A stretch of 64,000 nt of DNA from Thermococcus sp. (lineage in GTDB: Archaea; Methanobacteriota_B; Thermococci; Thermococcales; Thermococcaceae). A program made the position numbers and the translations under genes. The stretch spans positions 74,430-138,429 of the forward strand of contig JALTBN010000091.1 of NCBI GenBank assembly GCA_027075325.1, written 5' to 3'. Positions 16,163 through 25,206 of this stretch are shown one piece after another. A model generated the notes under the pieces. The model saw only the letters and a list, made by a program, of their open reading frames with translations, was not told where the DNA came from and made no database searches. Numbering within the stretch: the stretch's first letter is position 1; every line of letters begins with the position of its first letter.

Positions 16163-16312
16163 ATGATCGCTAGGGTAGTTTACTATCACGAGAGAAGTAT
16201 ACCCGATGAGGTCATACTCGTCACGAACGACCCGAAGAAGGCGGAATCCATTGCCAAGGAGAAGATGAGGGAATTCAACGCTGTCGCATACGAGGTTGAA
16301 TGGGTCGCATGA
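16163..16312 (+). CDS. Small 49-residue conserved-looking protein (copy 2 of a pair)
   Basis: The frame begins MIARVVYYHERSIPDEVILV and ends VAYEVEWVA. A perfect GGAGGTGG site lies 5 bp before the ATG, and AGCTTTTAAAAG near 16,107 may be the TATA box. The segment TNDPKKAESIAKEKMREFNA aligns with EAEDADHARRIAVRELRENN of the gene at 15,845, and both are 49 residues. A strong hairpin follows the stop. Function unknown; coding status is well supported by the ribosome site. Confidence 0.72.
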   Translation: MIARVVYYHERSIPDEVILVTNDPKKAESIAKEKMREFNAVAYEVEWVA

Positions 16313-16319
16313 CGCTCCT

Positions 16320-16346
16320 CCCCTCCGTGATAAAATCAGGGAGGGG
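16320..16346. terminator. Bidirectional hairpin between convergent genes
   Basis: The arms at 16320-16331 and 16335-16346 pair over 12 bp with one mismatch (CCCCTCCGTGAT and ATCAGGGAGGGG), with an AAA loop. It sits between the stop codons of the convergent genes at 16,312 and 16,348. It may end or insulate both transcripts. Confidence 0.55.
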
Positions 16347-16347
16347 G

Positions 16348-16593
16348 TCAGGACTCCCCCTCTATCCCTATAACCTTGACGTAAATCGGCATGCTTCCGA
16401 GCTCGGAGACCATCCTCTGGGCGGCCCCCCTTGAACGGGCCAGCATGACAAAGGCAACATCACCCTTATACCTGGCCTCTGTAAAGCTTATCACGTCTCC
16501 TCTGGCAATGCCGAGCCCTATGGCCTTTCTAACCTCTTCGCCGTACCTCGGAACGAGTTTCTCAGGAATACTCAAAAGTACGCCGTAGATCAC
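16348..16593 (-). CDS. Small conserved hypothetical protein
   Basis: An 81-residue soluble protein starting MIYGVLLSIPEKLVPRYG, unrecognised. It has alternating strand and helix segments (GDVAFVMLARSRGAAQRMVSEL), compatible with a small alpha/beta fold. The GTG at 16593 is preferred over the GTG at 16602 because GGAGGT lies 7 bp before it, whereas the longer start would overlap that site. It is convergent with the small gene at 16,163 and follows the cdc48 gene region on the opposite side. Confidence 0.65.
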   Translation of the reverse strand: MIYGVLLSIPEKLVPRYGEEVRKAIGLGIARGDVISFTEARYKGDVAFVMLARSRGAAQRMVSELGSMPIYVKVIGIEGES

Positions 16594-16674
16594 CGAGTTC
16601 ACCTCCTTATACCCATAGAAAAGGAGAGAATAACTAAAAGGTTTGGGGTGCTGGCCCCAAATTCATCCAGCTCT

Positions 16675-19062
16675 TCAACCGCGTGATTGCTTGAACTGCT
16701 CCTGCATCTTCCTGTAGTACTCCATGGTTTCCTTGCTCACACTCGGGCCGATCTTCTTGAGGGCCTCCTCAAAGTCTTCCATCGTGACCTTGACCTTCTC
16801 CCTGATGGCACTGGCCTTCATGCCCGGCCTTATGATACCGCCCTGAAGGGCCTTCCTCATGGCGAGCATCGCGGCTTCCCTGACCACCGCAGCTATATCG
16901 GCACCTGTGTAACCCTCGGTCTTCTTCGCCAGCTCCTCAAGACTGACATCCTTAGCCAGTGGAACTCCCTTGGTGTGCACTTTGAATATCTCAAGTCTTG
17001 CTTTCTCATCCGGGGCCGGAACGAGTATCAACCTGTCAAACCTACCAGGTCTGAGCAGGGCCGGGTCTATAATGTCCGGCCTGTTGGTGGCGCCGATGAC
17101 GACAACTCCGCTGTTCTCCTGGATTCCGTCCATCTCGGTGAGGAGCTGGTTTATGAGTCTGTCCGTGACGTGGTTGGTGTCGGTTCCCCTTCTCGGGGCG
17201 ATTGCATCGATCTCGTCGATGAAGATCACGGTCGGAGCCGCCTGGCGAGCCTTCCTGAATATCTCGCGGATGTTCTTCTCGCTCTCGCCGACCCACTTGC
17301 TGAGCACCTCCGGGCCTTTGATGGCTATGAAGTTCGCTTCGCTCTCGTTCGCTACCGCCTTAGCTAAGAGGGTCTTACCGGTTCCAGGTGGTCCGTAGAG
17401 GAGTATCCCCTTCGGCGGATTGATGCCGAGTCCTATAAACGCCTCAGGATACTTAAGCGGCCACTCAACCGCCTCGCGGAGCTCCTCCTTGACATCGTCG
17501 AGGCCTCCAACGTCGTCCCAGCGGACGTTTGGAACCTCTATGAGGACTTCCCTGAGTGCCGACGGCTCAACCATCTTCAGAGCCTCATAAAAGTCCTTTC
17601 TGGTAACCTTAAGCTCCTCAAGGACCTCCTTGGGTATGTGCTCGACCTCAAAGTCGATTTTGCCCTCGTTTATGAGCCTCCTCAGTGCGGCCATTGCGGC
17701 TTCCCTGGCTAGTGCAGCGAGATCTGCACCGACGAAACCGTGGGTGGCCTCAGCGAGCTCCTCAAGCAGACCATCGATGAGCTTGGCCCTGACTTCATCG
17801 TAAAGTCTCTCGTCGATTTCCTTCAGGATACCCGGTATCTCCGCCTCACTTGCCTTCTTGACCTTCGGAAGCGCCCTCTCAACGGCATCCCTGTATGTGT
17901 CGTTCTGCTCAAGCTCCTCCAGGATCTTTATGACCGCATCCTTCCTGAACTCGGGTTCAATGGGCATTCCTCTGGTGTGTATTTGGAGGATTTCTTTTCT
18001 GCCCTGTTTGTCGGGAACGCCGACTTCAATCTCCCTGTCAAACCTCCCCGGCCTCCTCAAAGCAGGATCAAGCGCATCAGGCCTGTTGGTTGCACCGATA
18101 ACTATGACCTTCCCGCGGCTTTTGAGACCGTCCATCAGGGTGAGCAACTGACTGACAACCCTCTTCTCAACTTCACCCTGGGTCTCCTCCCTCTTCGGAG
18201 CGATACTGTCAATCTCGTCGATGAAGATTATTGCCGGCGCGTTCTCCTCGGCCTCCTTGAAAACCTCCCTGAGTCTCTCCTCGCTCTCGCCGTAGTACTT
18301 GCTCATTATCTCCGGCCCGTTGATGGCTATGAAGTGCGCGTTCGCCTCGTTGGCAACCGCCTTGGCGAGCAGGGTTTTACCGGTTCCGGGCGGACCGTAG
18401 AGAAGGACTCCCTTCGGCGGTTCAATGCCGAGCTTCTCAAAGAGCTCCGGGTGCTTGAGCGGGAGCTCTATCATCTCCCTGACCTTCTGGACAACGTCCT
18501 TGAGACCACCGATGTCCTCGTAAGTAACTCCAAGTGCGGCGGCTTTACTGACCTCCTTAACGGGCTTCTCGCTGATCTGGAAGTCAGTGAACTCAGTTAC
18601 CTGAACGATCCCTGCCGGGGTGGTCGCAGTAACGACGAAAGTCAGCTCCTGACCGAGGATGCCTATCTTAATGTAGTCGCCCCTGACGACCGGCCTACCG
18701 ACGAGTCTGCTGTGCAGCCACTCAACGAAATCGCCTCCAAACCTAATCGGCTCAGTTGGAGCGACGATGACCTTTCTGGCCTCCTTGACATCGGCCTTTC
18801 TGAGGGTGACCTCATCCCCGAGGCCGACCCCGGCGTTCTTTCTGATGGTTCCATCCATCCTGATTACTTCAAGTCCCTCATCCTCCGGGTAAGCCGGCCA
18901 AACGACGGCCGCAGTGTTCTTAGTACCGATTATCTCGACTATATCACCTGACTGGACGCCAAGCTCACGCATGGCCCTTCTGTCAATCCTTACTATGCCC
19001 CTACCAACATCCCTCTGGTGAGCGGGAGCAACCTTAAGTTTGACCTCCTTTCTCTCGGTCAT
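16675..19062 (-). CDS. Cdc48/VCP-like AAA ATPase (VAT)
   Basis: A hexameric unfoldase that threads proteins for the proteasome. The 795-residue chain has an N-terminal double-psi barrel domain (1-190, start [20 protein letters not shown]), then D1 and D2 AAA modules. Each has Walker A GPPGTGKT, Walker B FIDEID and a GATNRPD sensor segment. The SD GAGGTGATG precedes the ATG. The promoter carries motifs also found near hsp20, which follows upstream on the same strand. In Pyrococcus furiosus an AAA ATPase and hsp20 are known targets of the heat-shock repressor Phr. Confidence 0.97.
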   Translation of the reverse strand: MTERKEVKLKVAPAHQRDVGRGIVRIDRRAMRELGVQSGDIVEIIGTKNTAAVVWPAYPEDEGLEVIRMDGTIRKNAGVGLGDEVTLRKADVKEARKVIVAPTEPIRFGGDFVEWLHSRLVGRPVVRGDYIKIGILGQELTFVVTATTPAGIVQVTEFTDFQISEKPVKEVSKAAALGVTYEDIGGLKDVVQKVREMIELPLKHPELFEKLGIEPPKGVLLYGPPGTGKTLLAKAVANEANAHFIAINGPEIMSKYYGESEERLREVFKEAEENAPAIIFIDEIDSIAPKREETQGEVEKRVVSQLLTLMDGLKSRGKVIVIGATNRPDALDPALRRPGRFDREIEVGVPDKQGRKEILQIHTRGMPIEPEFRKDAVIKILEELEQNDTYRDAVERALPKVKKASEAEIPGILKEIDERLYDEVRAKLIDGLLEELAEATHGFVGADLAALAREAAMAALRRLINEGKIDFEVEHIPKEVLEELKVTRKDFYEALKMVEPSALREVLIEVPNVRWDDVGGLDDVKEELREAVEWPLKYPEAFIGLGINPPKGILLYGPPGTGKTLLAKAVANESEANFIAIKGPEVLSKWVGESEKNIREIFRKARQAAPTVIFIDEIDAIAPRRGTDTNHVTDRLINQLLTEMDGIQENSGVVVIGATNRPDIIDPALLRPGRFDRLILVPAPDEKARLEIFKVHTKGVPLAKDVSLEELAKKTEGYTGADIAAVVREAAMLAMRKALQGGIIRPGMKASAIREKVKVTMEDFEEALKKIGPSVSKETMEYYRKMQEQFKQSRG

Positions 19063-19090
19063 GACGCATCACCTCTTGATTTTTGATTAC

Positions 19091-19154
19091 CGTTTGTTAC
19101 TAAAGAGCGAACCCTTTATAAACTTTTCGATTTTTCCAAACGTTGGTTACTAAA
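19091..19154 (-). promoter_or_regulatory. cdc48 promoter with two copies of a heat-shock-type motif
   Basis: In gene orientation TTTAGTAACAAACG (19091-19104) lies at the expected transcription start, and TTTAGTAACCAACG (19141-19154) lies upstream. The TATA box TTTATAAA is at 19115-19122 between them. The downstream copy with the following GTAATCAAA forms an imperfect inverted repeat like the published Phr operator (TTTA and TAAA ends). Phr control is inferred. Confidence 0.55.
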
Positions 19155-19291
19155 AGGCGACAGCAGGACAGGGGCTCAGAAGACCATAGCACGAACTGCA
19201 CAATCCAACTAAAACCACAAAACCAGAAAAAACCAGCATAAAACGTGTAGAACAACACAAACTATCAAAAACTCAAAAAATTCAAATCATA

Positions 19292-19780
19292 TCACTCTAT
19301 CTTGACCTCAAAGCCCTCCTTCTCAGGTTTGGTGGGCTTCTTCTTTGGAACCTCTATCTCAAGGACACCGTTGTTGTACCTCGCTTTAGCCTTCTCTGGG
19401 ATGACCTCCTCCGGGAGCTGGATTATCCTTCTGTAGCCGCTGTAGTAGCGTTCGATCCTTATGGCACCTTCCTGCTCAAGCTCCTTCTCGCGCCTTACCT
19501 GGGCCTCAATGTAGACCGTGTCCTCCGTGACTCTAAGCTTGATGTCCTCCTTGCGGACTCCGGGGAGCTCAACGGTGATCACAAAGCGGTCGCCCCTGTC
19601 GAATATGTCCGCGAAGGGCTCCCTCCAGGTCCCGCTCATCTCCATAGCCCTCTCGCCCGGCTCATGGTAGCTCCAGAGCCTGGGACCACGCATGAAGTCC
19701 CGGAATATGGAGTCAATTTCCTCTTGGATTTCTCTCATTATGTCGAACGGGTCCCAGTAGCGATCCCTCCTCCAGACCAT
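19292..19780 (-). CDS. hsp20: Small heat shock protein Hsp20
   Basis: An ATP-independent holdase forming large oligomers. The 162-residue protein has a charged N-terminal arm (MVWRRDRYWDPFDIMREIQE), an alpha-crystallin domain from VITVELPGVRKEDIKLRV to NNGVLEIEVPKK, and a short C-terminal tail with EVKIE. The ATG at 19780 is chosen because GGAGGTGAGGACC precedes it; the longer frame to 19810 lacks a site. TATA box TTTAAA lies at about 19831-19837. Motifs like those upstream of cdc48 flank the box. Confidence 0.96.
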   Translation of the reverse strand: MVWRRDRYWDPFDIMREIQEEIDSIFRDFMRGPRLWSYHEPGERAMEMSGTWREPFADIFDRGDRFVITVELPGVRKEDIKLRVTEDTVYIEAQVRREKELEQEGAIRIERYYSGYRRIIQLPEEVIPEKAKARYNNGVLEIEVPKKKPTKPEKEGFEVKIE

Positions 19781-19809
19781 GGTCCTCACCTCCCAATCTT
19801 TTCTCACCA

Positions 19810-19856
19810 TTAGTAACTAAAAGAGAAGGGTTTAAAAACTTTGCGCATAGTAACAG
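19810..19856 (-). promoter_or_regulatory. hsp20 promoter and putative heat-shock operator
   Basis: In gene orientation the TATA box GTTTTTAAAC lies at 19830-19839. TTTAGTTACTAA (19810-19821) follows it over the expected transcription start, and GTTACTAT (about 19847-19854) precedes it. The arrangement of one GTTAC/GTAAC motif on each side of the TATA box is the same as at cdc48. This is consistent with a shared repressor such as Phr. Confidence 0.5.
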
Positions 19857-19948
19857 ACAATGAGAGAAGCTATACCCACACCAAGAACCTCAAAAGGAAG
19901 GAGAACAAGAAGCAATGGAGCAAAGGGTGCCTGACGCACCACCTCCAT
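19832..19948 (-). CDS. Possible 38-residue single-helix membrane protein
   Basis: The frame begins MEVVRQAPFAP and continues with a long hydrophobic stretch (LLLVLLPFEVLGVGIASLIV) to YYAQSF. A TTG at 19960 would add four residues. GGAGGGG precedes the TTG. It ends inside the hsp20 promoter, and a TATA-like CTTAATATATC lies upstream near 20,080. The hydrophobic composition favours a real tiny membrane protein, but there is no family evidence. Chance cannot be excluded. Confidence 0.3.
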   Translation of the reverse strand: MEVVRQAPFAPLLLVLLPFEVLGVGIASLIVCYYAQSF

Positions 19949-20174
19949 CCAGTTGTTCAAACCCCTCCTGCAGCCCCTGGACAGCGGGCATCACTGCCGC
20001 GGCCCGCAACACCACTCTAGACACAGGGGTTAAGATGAACCCACACGTCCTCTTCAGTTACACTTAGTGCGTTAATGATATATTAAGTTTTTTGGGATCA
20101 TTGTTGGACATTAAATGTTGAACATAAGTATTCACTAAAATATATACAGAAGATAGCCCAATAGATTACAAGAT
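19949..20174. other. Intergenic with GC-rich, hairpin-forming core
   Basis: Unlike the AT-rich surroundings, 19,960-20,040 is GC-rich and contains a stem GCGGGC/GCCCGC (about 19992-20015). A second hairpin, GGTGC-CTGAC-GCACC, lies at 19926-19940 inside the small frame beside it. On the minus strand a TATA-like CTTAATATATC at about 20075-20085 could drive a transcript through it. It may be a structured RNA or the 5' leader of the small membrane frame. The remaining bases to 20,174 hold nothing I recognise. Confidence 0.3.
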
Positions 20175-21044
20175 TTACAGAACACCCAACAACCCAAGGT
20201 CAGTTACTCTCCCTATCGGCAGGGCGTCGTAGCCAAGTCCCCGGAGAATCCTTGCAAACTCCTCCGCGAAACCGTATACAGTAAAAACCTTCTCCGGAGT
20301 AATCATCTCGACTATCCTAACAAGCTCCCAGAAATCGGCGTGGTTGCTCAGTTTGAGCTCTCCAAAGCCAGAAACTGTAAGCTCCCAGGGGGGTAGTGCG
20401 TTCTCAACCATTGGAGAGCGGTATGACCTAATGACTACCTCTCCGTCAGGGGCAATGTTATTGAATCTTATCCCAAATTTCTCATACATCCTCGAAACTT
20501 TTCTAATTTCCCTGCTCGGCTTAACCGTATAGCCGTGGACGTCGAGTATCTTCATGACTTCCTGAGCTTTTCCCATCTGGTTGACATAGAGGACCGGTTT
20601 CTTTCCTCGATCCAATGCCTCCTCCACGAAGGCGACCAGCTTCTTTTCCACCTCTCTCGGTGAGGGAAATGTGAAGCTCGGAACGCCGAAGGTGGCCTCG
20701 ATTATCAGGAAGTCCGCCCTCGGAAAGCGGCTCTTCTCGGCCGTCCTGAGTTTGAACCACTTGGTGTCTCCGGTGTAGAAGAGTGTTCCGCTCTCAAGCC
20801 AGAGCTTTATCCCCGCCGAGCCGAGCATGTGGCCTGCAGGATAGAGTTTCGCCCTGTAATCGCCGAGGTAGAAGGTCTTTCCAAATTCAATCTCGCGGTA
20901 GAAGCCGCCCTTCCTGAGGTGGCTGAGGTACTTTGTTGCCTTTGTCGCAAAGATAACCTCTCCACTGACGAAGTGATCGGTGTGGGCGTGGCTCTGGAAG
21001 GCTATTCTCGAGGAGCTGTCGAGGCCGACTTTTCCAACCAGCAC
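20175..21044 (-). CDS. Metallo-beta-lactamase-fold hydrolase, RNA-processing exonuclease type
   Basis: The 289-residue protein has the zinc motif SHAHTDH at about residues 18-24, then PAGHMLGSAG, YTGDTKW and the late SNHADF motif. This order is typical of the beta-CASP-related RNase and exonuclease group. It probably acts on RNA or DNA phosphodiesters. The GTG at 21044 is the only start before an upstream in-frame stop. The domain begins almost at once (GLDSSSRIAFQ), so no signal peptide exists. A 93-residue unknown gene lies upstream on the same strand. Confidence 0.85.
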   Translation of the reverse strand: MLVGKVGLDSSSRIAFQSHAHTDHFVSGEVIFATKATKYLSHLRKGGFYREIEFGKTFYLGDYRAKLYPAGHMLGSAGIKLWLESGTLFYTGDTKWFKLRTAEKSRFPRADFLIIEATFGVPSFTFPSPREVEKKLVAFVEEALDRGKKPVLYVNQMGKAQEVMKILDVHGYTVKPSREIRKVSRMYEKFGIRFNNIAPDGEVVIRSYRSPMVENALPPWELTVSGFGELKLSNHADFWELVRIVEMITPEKVFTVYGFAEEFARILRGLGYDALPIGRVTDLGLLGVL

Positions 21045-21082
21045 ATCCCATCTTCTCTGCGGAGCTTAAAAGGCTAAAGGAA

Positions 21083-21364
21083 TCAGACCCTGCTGAGCAT
21101 GCCCATCAACCTGTAGTAGACGTCGTCGGCTCCCTCGCCATCGCCCACGGGATAGCTGAAGAGGACGAGCTTTTCTGAGATTTTGGCAGAGGGCTGGCCC
21201 GTTTTTCCCTCCAAAAACTTCACCTCGAGGATTTCAATCATATCGCTTCCCCTTAGGGCACCTTTGCCGACGATAACCCCGGCCCCTTTCTTCCCCTGGA
21301 GGGCTTCCTCAAGCTTTGGCCTCAACCCGGTCACCCACCTGGGGCGCTTTTTTAGCGTCTGCAT
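21083..21364 (-). CDS. Conserved hypothetical protein
   Basis: A 93-residue soluble protein, start MQTLKKRPRWVTGLRPKLEE, with a basic N-terminus and an alternating strand region (GVIVGKGALRGSDMIEILEVKFL). I do not recognise the family. GGGAGGGG precedes the ATG. It is 38 bp upstream of the beta-lactamase-fold gene and probably in the same transcript. Confidence 0.6.
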   Translation of the reverse strand: MQTLKKRPRWVTGLRPKLEEALQGKKGAGVIVGKGALRGSDMIEILEVKFLEGKTGQPSAKISEKLVLFSYPVGDGEGADDVYYRLMGMLSRV

Positions 21365-21508
21365 TCCAACCCCTCCCGAAGAATCTATTGATTTAAGTAC
21401 TATACATCAGAGTTTATTAGGTTTTTTGTTGATGATTTGGATATTTATCAATTAAAACTGCCGGAAAGACTTATTAGGCCCCGATTCGATAGCCATCTGG
21501 GAGTGTAG

Positions 21509-22447
21509 ATGAACGATTACATAATCGAAACGCGCGAGCTAACGAAGTTCTTCGGCAGGAGGAACGTCATCTACCACCTCGATCTGAAGGTTCCCAAAGG
21601 AGTCGTCTACGGCTTCTTAGGCCCGAACGGGGCCGGAAAAACCACCACCATCAAGATGCTCACGGGGGCGCTGAAGCCCACCTACGGCGAGATAAGAATT
21701 TTCGGTATGGAGATGCCGCGCGAGAGGGTCGAGATAATGAGAAAGGTCGGGTACATGCCTGAGAGACCAATAGCCTATAAAGACATGAAGATCTTTGATT
21801 TCCTCGTTTATATGGGCCGTCTGAAGGGCCTCCCCAAAGAAAAGGCCATCCGTGAGGTGAGGGAGTTGATGGCCTACACGGGCGTTGGGAGGCTTGCATT
21901 CAACAGGATCAAGGAGCTCTCCAGCGGCCAGAGGCAGAGAGTGACCTTTGCAATGGCATTAATGGGAAACCCAAGGCTCCTGATCCTGGATGAACCAACG
22001 AGCAACCTCGATCCACTGGGAAGGATGGAGTTCATAGGCAAGGTTCTCGAATTAGCCCGCGGGGGGAAGACCATATTCATCAGCTCACACATAATCAGCG
22101 AGATCGAGAGGATGTGCAACTATGTTGGACTGATAAAAGAGGGCCAGCTGATAGAGCAGGGCCGTGTTAGAGAGATTGTGAACATTGAAAGCAGGGATTA
22201 CGACGTTATTGTTTCTGACAACGGAAAGCTCATTGAGTTCCTCAAGGATAAGGTCTACGCCGTCGAAGTCTGGGAAGAGGAAGGGGTCGTTAGAGTCAGG
22301 TTGGACAAGCGCTTCATGGAGAGCTTTTTCCTTGATGTCCCCCTCTTCCTCGCCGAGAATAAGCTCGCCCTCAAGCTCTTCAAGCCGCACACCAGCCCAC
22401 TGGAGAGGATTCTTATGAAGCGCTTCAATCTGGGGTGGGAAGAATGA
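21509..22447 (+). CDS. ABC transporter ATP-binding protein
   Basis: The 312-residue ATPase has Walker A GPNGAGKTTT at about residue 39, the signature LSSGQRQR near 141, Walker B LLILDEPTSNLDP and the H-loop histidine in ISSHIIS. A C-terminal 90-residue extension is typical of export-type or drug/lipid ABC ATPases. It overlaps the permease gene by 4 bp (ATGA), so the pair forms one transporter. The SD GGGAGTG precedes the ATG. The substrate is unknown; the YhaQ/NatA-like type suggests export. Confidence 0.92.
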   Translation: MNDYIIETRELTKFFGRRNVIYHLDLKVPKGVVYGFLGPNGAGKTTTIKMLTGALKPTYGEIRIFGMEMPRERVEIMRKVGYMPERPIAYKDMKIFDFLVYMGRLKGLPKEKAIREVRELMAYTGVGRLAFNRIKELSSGQRQRVTFAMALMGNPRLLILDEPTSNLDPLGRMEFIGKVLELARGGKTIFISSHIISEIERMCNYVGLIKEGQLIEQGRVREIVNIESRDYDVIVSDNGKLIEFLKDKVYAVEVWEEEGVVRVRLDKRFMESFFLDVPLFLAENKLALKLFKPHTSPLERILMKRFNLGWEE

Positions 22448-23295
22448 ATGGTACCAACTTTTCCCAAAGACTCCAGAGAATTCTGAATTCATTGGAGGTG
22501 GCAAAAGAAAGCCCACTATGGGTGGTCTTCTCAACGGAGTTCTCCCGGCTAATGAAATCAAGGAGGTTCAAGATTCTCCTCGCCGTGATGATATTCCCTG
22601 CGGTAATCTACCTCTTCAGCCCAAACCCTAACGATGAGGGCATAGACGCCATGAGAAAGGCCTTTCAGGGACTTATGGTTGAGCTGCTGCCAAACTACTG
22701 GGTGGGGATAATAGGGCAGTTGATCATCATAATCCTCATGAGCGACCTCCTGGCGAGCGAGATAGACAAGGGCACTGTGAGGCTTTTGATAGCCAGACCG
22801 GTCAGGATAAGCGAACTGGTTGCGGGGAAGTTCCTCGCCGGCATGGGTGTCATCGCAGTCATGCTGGCGGTTCCATACGTCACCATTTGGCTGTACAACC
22901 CCGTTGTTTACGGTGCCGGGCTGGATGGGCTTCAGAAAAGCCTGGGGGATCTCCTTCTTTCCCTCGGTGTCTCGATTTTAGTTGCCTCTCTACTAGGGGC
23001 ACTCTCTATGCTGGTATCCGTGGCGATCTCACGTCCCCTCTACGCTTCCCTAACGACCTTCGGCCTGATCTTCCTCCTCCAGTTCATCCTGCCCCAAATA
23101 CCCTACGTCCACAACCCCCGCCAGTACACGCTGGGCTATCAAACGGTGGTTCTTCTCAAGGGAAGTTTCGATAAGGTCAGCCTCTCATCATTCTCAGGGG
23201 ATCCCTCAACGACGTCCATATCGCTTGCGGCAGTAACCCTGACCCTGCTCGTTCTGACGTGGGGGGCGATGATGAGAAGAGAATTCCCCGACTGA
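22444..23295 (+). CDS. ABC transporter permease
   Basis: The 283-residue membrane protein has about six helices after a 35-residue N-terminal segment (FSTEFSRLMKSRRFKILLAV). This is the layout of ABC-2 type permeases. LLASEIDKGTVRLLIARPVRISELVAGK is the characteristic cytoplasmic loop after helix 2. The ATG at 22444 overlaps the ATPase stop as ATGA and is preferred over a GTG at 22435. It works with the ATPase encoded just upstream. Confidence 0.9.
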   Translation: MNGTNFSQRLQRILNSLEVAKESPLWVVFSTEFSRLMKSRRFKILLAVMIFPAVIYLFSPNPNDEGIDAMRKAFQGLMVELLPNYWVGIIGQLIIIILMSDLLASEIDKGTVRLLIARPVRISELVAGKFLAGMGVIAVMLAVPYVTIWLYNPVVYGAGLDGLQKSLGDLLLSLGVSILVASLLGALSMLVSVAISRPLYASLTTFGLIFLLQFILPQIPYVHNPRQYTLGYQTVVLLKGSFDKVSLSSFSGDPSTTSISLAAVTLTLLVLTWGAMMRREFPD

Positions 23296-23382
23296 TGGAC
23301 AATTTATCCAATGCCAACCCTCTCCTTTCACTATGTAAAAGGTTTTTATACTTCGGCGTCCAAGTATGGGCAGGTGATAGTT

Positions 23383-25068
23383 ATGACGTTCGATAAAGAG
23401 AAGCTCGCGAAGATTCGGGAGGAGGAGAAGCGCTGGGAGGAGACGACGGTTAAGAAGTTCATCGAGAAGAGGCCAGAGAGAAAGGAGAAGTTCATGACTG
23501 ACGACGGTTTTGAGATAAAGCGCCTCTATACTCCCGCTGACCTCGAAGACTGGGATTACCTCGAGGAGCTTGGCTTCCCTGGAGAGTATCCGTTCACCCG
23601 TGGCGTTTACGCTACCATGTACCGCGGCCGCTTCTGGACGATGAGGCAGTACGCCGGCTTTGGAACCGCCGAGGAAAGCAACAGGCGCTACAAGTACCTC
23701 CTGGAGCAGGGCCAGACCGGTCTGAGCGTCGCCTTTGATTTACCCACCCAGATAGGCTACGACTCCGACGATCCGATGGCCGAAGGAGAGGTTGGCAAGG
23801 TCGGTGTGGCCATCGACTCCCTCTGGGACATGCGCGTTCTCTTCGACGGAATCCCGCTCGACAAGGTCTCCACCTCGATGACCATCAACTCGACCGCCGC
23901 AAACCTTCTCGCCATGTACATTCTGGTTGCTGAGGAGCAGGGGGTAAAGCCCGACCAGCTCCGCGGAACGGTGCAGAACGACATTTTGAAGGAGTACATC
24001 GCGAGGGGAACATACATCTTCCCGCCCCAGCCGAGCATGCGCCTTACAACCGACATCATCATGTACTGCGCCGAGAACGTCCCCAAGTGGAACCCGATTT
24101 CGATAAGCGGCTACCACATCCGTGAAGCTGGAGCAAACGCAGTTCAGGAGGTTGCCTTCACCCTCGCCGATGGAATAGAGTACGTCAAGGCCGTCATCGA
24201 CCGCGGTATGGACGTTGACAAGTTCGCCCCAAGACTTAGCTTCTTCTTCAACGCCCACAACAACTTCCTGGAAGAGATAGCCAAGTTCAGGGCCGCGAGA
24301 AGGCTCTGGGCCTACATCATGAAGGAGAAGTTCAACGCCAAAAACCCGCGCTCCATGATGCTCCGCTTCCACACCCAGACGGCCGGCTCGACGCTGACAG
24401 CCCAGCAGCCGGAGAACAACATTGTTAGGGTTGCTATCCAGGCCCTTGCTGCCGTCCTCGGCGGAACCCAGAGCCTGCACACCAACAGTTACGACGAGGC
24501 CCTCTCGCTCCCGACGGAGAAGAGCGTTAGAATCGCCCTGAGGACGCAGCAGATAATCGCCTACGAGAGCGGCGTTGTAGATACCATCGACCCGCTCGGA
24601 GGAAGCTACTACATCGAGTGGCTCACCGACCACATCTACGAAGAGGCTTTAAAGTACATCGAGAAGATCCAGAAGATGGGCGGCATGATGAGGGCCATCG
24701 AGAGGGGCTACATCCAGAAGGAGATAGCCGAGTCAGCTTACAAGTACCAGAGGGAAGTCGAGGAGAAGAAGCGCATCATCGTCGGTGTTAATGAGTTCGT
24801 GGTTGACGAGCCGCTCGATGTCGAGATACTCAAGGTCGACCCGAGCATCAGGGAGAAGCAGATCGAGCGCCTTAAGAAGCTCCGCTCAGAGAGGGACAGC
24901 AAGAAGGTGGAGGAAGTTCTTGATAAGCTCAGGAAGGCGGCAGAGACCGAGGACGAGAACCTCATGCCATACATCATCGAGGCCCACAGGCACCTCGCGA
25001 CGCTCGGAGAGGTTACCGACGTCCTGCGCGAGGTCTGGGGCGAGTACAGGGCACCACTGATATTCTGA
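23383..25068 (+). CDS. Methylmalonyl-CoA mutase, large subunit (N-terminal catalytic part)
   Basis: It interconverts methylmalonyl-CoA and succinyl-CoA with adenosylcobalamin. The 561-residue chain has the TIM-barrel catalytic domain ([28 protein letters not shown], residues 75-105; [15 protein letters not shown] later). The B12-binding domain is absent and must be a separate gene, as usual in archaea. The ATG at 23383 is chosen because AGGTGAT precedes it and a TATA box (TTTTTATAC) lies near 23342. The longer frame to 23311 would span that promoter. No epimerase gene lies beside it. Confidence 0.94.
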   Translation: MTFDKEKLAKIREEEKRWEETTVKKFIEKRPERKEKFMTDDGFEIKRLYTPADLEDWDYLEELGFPGEYPFTRGVYATMYRGRFWTMRQYAGFGTAEESNRRYKYLLEQGQTGLSVAFDLPTQIGYDSDDPMAEGEVGKVGVAIDSLWDMRVLFDGIPLDKVSTSMTINSTAANLLAMYILVAEEQGVKPDQLRGTVQNDILKEYIARGTYIFPPQPSMRLTTDIIMYCAENVPKWNPISISGYHIREAGANAVQEVAFTLADGIEYVKAVIDRGMDVDKFAPRLSFFFNAHNNFLEEIAKFRAARRLWAYIMKEKFNAKNPRSMMLRFHTQTAGSTLTAQQPENNIVRVAIQALAAVLGGTQSLHTNSYDEALSLPTEKSVRIALRTQQIIAYESGVVDTIDPLGGSYYIEWLTDHIYEEALKYIEKIQKMGGMMRAIERGYIQKEIAESAYKYQREVEEKKRIIVGVNEFVVDEPLDVEILKVDPSIREKQIERLKKLRSERDSKKVEEVLDKLRKAAETEDENLMPYIIEAHRHLATLGEVTDVLREVWGEYRAPLIF

Positions 25069-25151
25069 GCTGTTGCCTCTCTTTGCTCCGTTTTTATTTA
25101 TACCAGCTTTATCTAGTTCTTAACGTACCAACTACCCAAGATGATGACTGC

Positions 25152-25202
25152 CTATCGGCTTCCGCTTCTTTGATTACCGTTCCTGCTCATTTTGGCCCAC
25201 AT
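25152..25202 (-). CDS. Possible 16-residue peptide or gene remnant at operon end
   Basis: After the stop of the membrane gene at 25,207, GGAGGGTAATACA leads into an ATG frame of 16 codons (start MWAKMSRNG, end RSGSR). It has a good SD but no recognisable product. It may be the remnant of a truncated downstream gene or chance. Confidence 0.2.
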   Translation of the reverse strand: MWAKMSRNGNQRSGSR

Positions 25203-25206
25203 TGTA

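Noticed and set aside
17740-18951. 403-residue plus-strand frame inside cdc48
   Set aside because: Antisense shadow of the two AAA modules.
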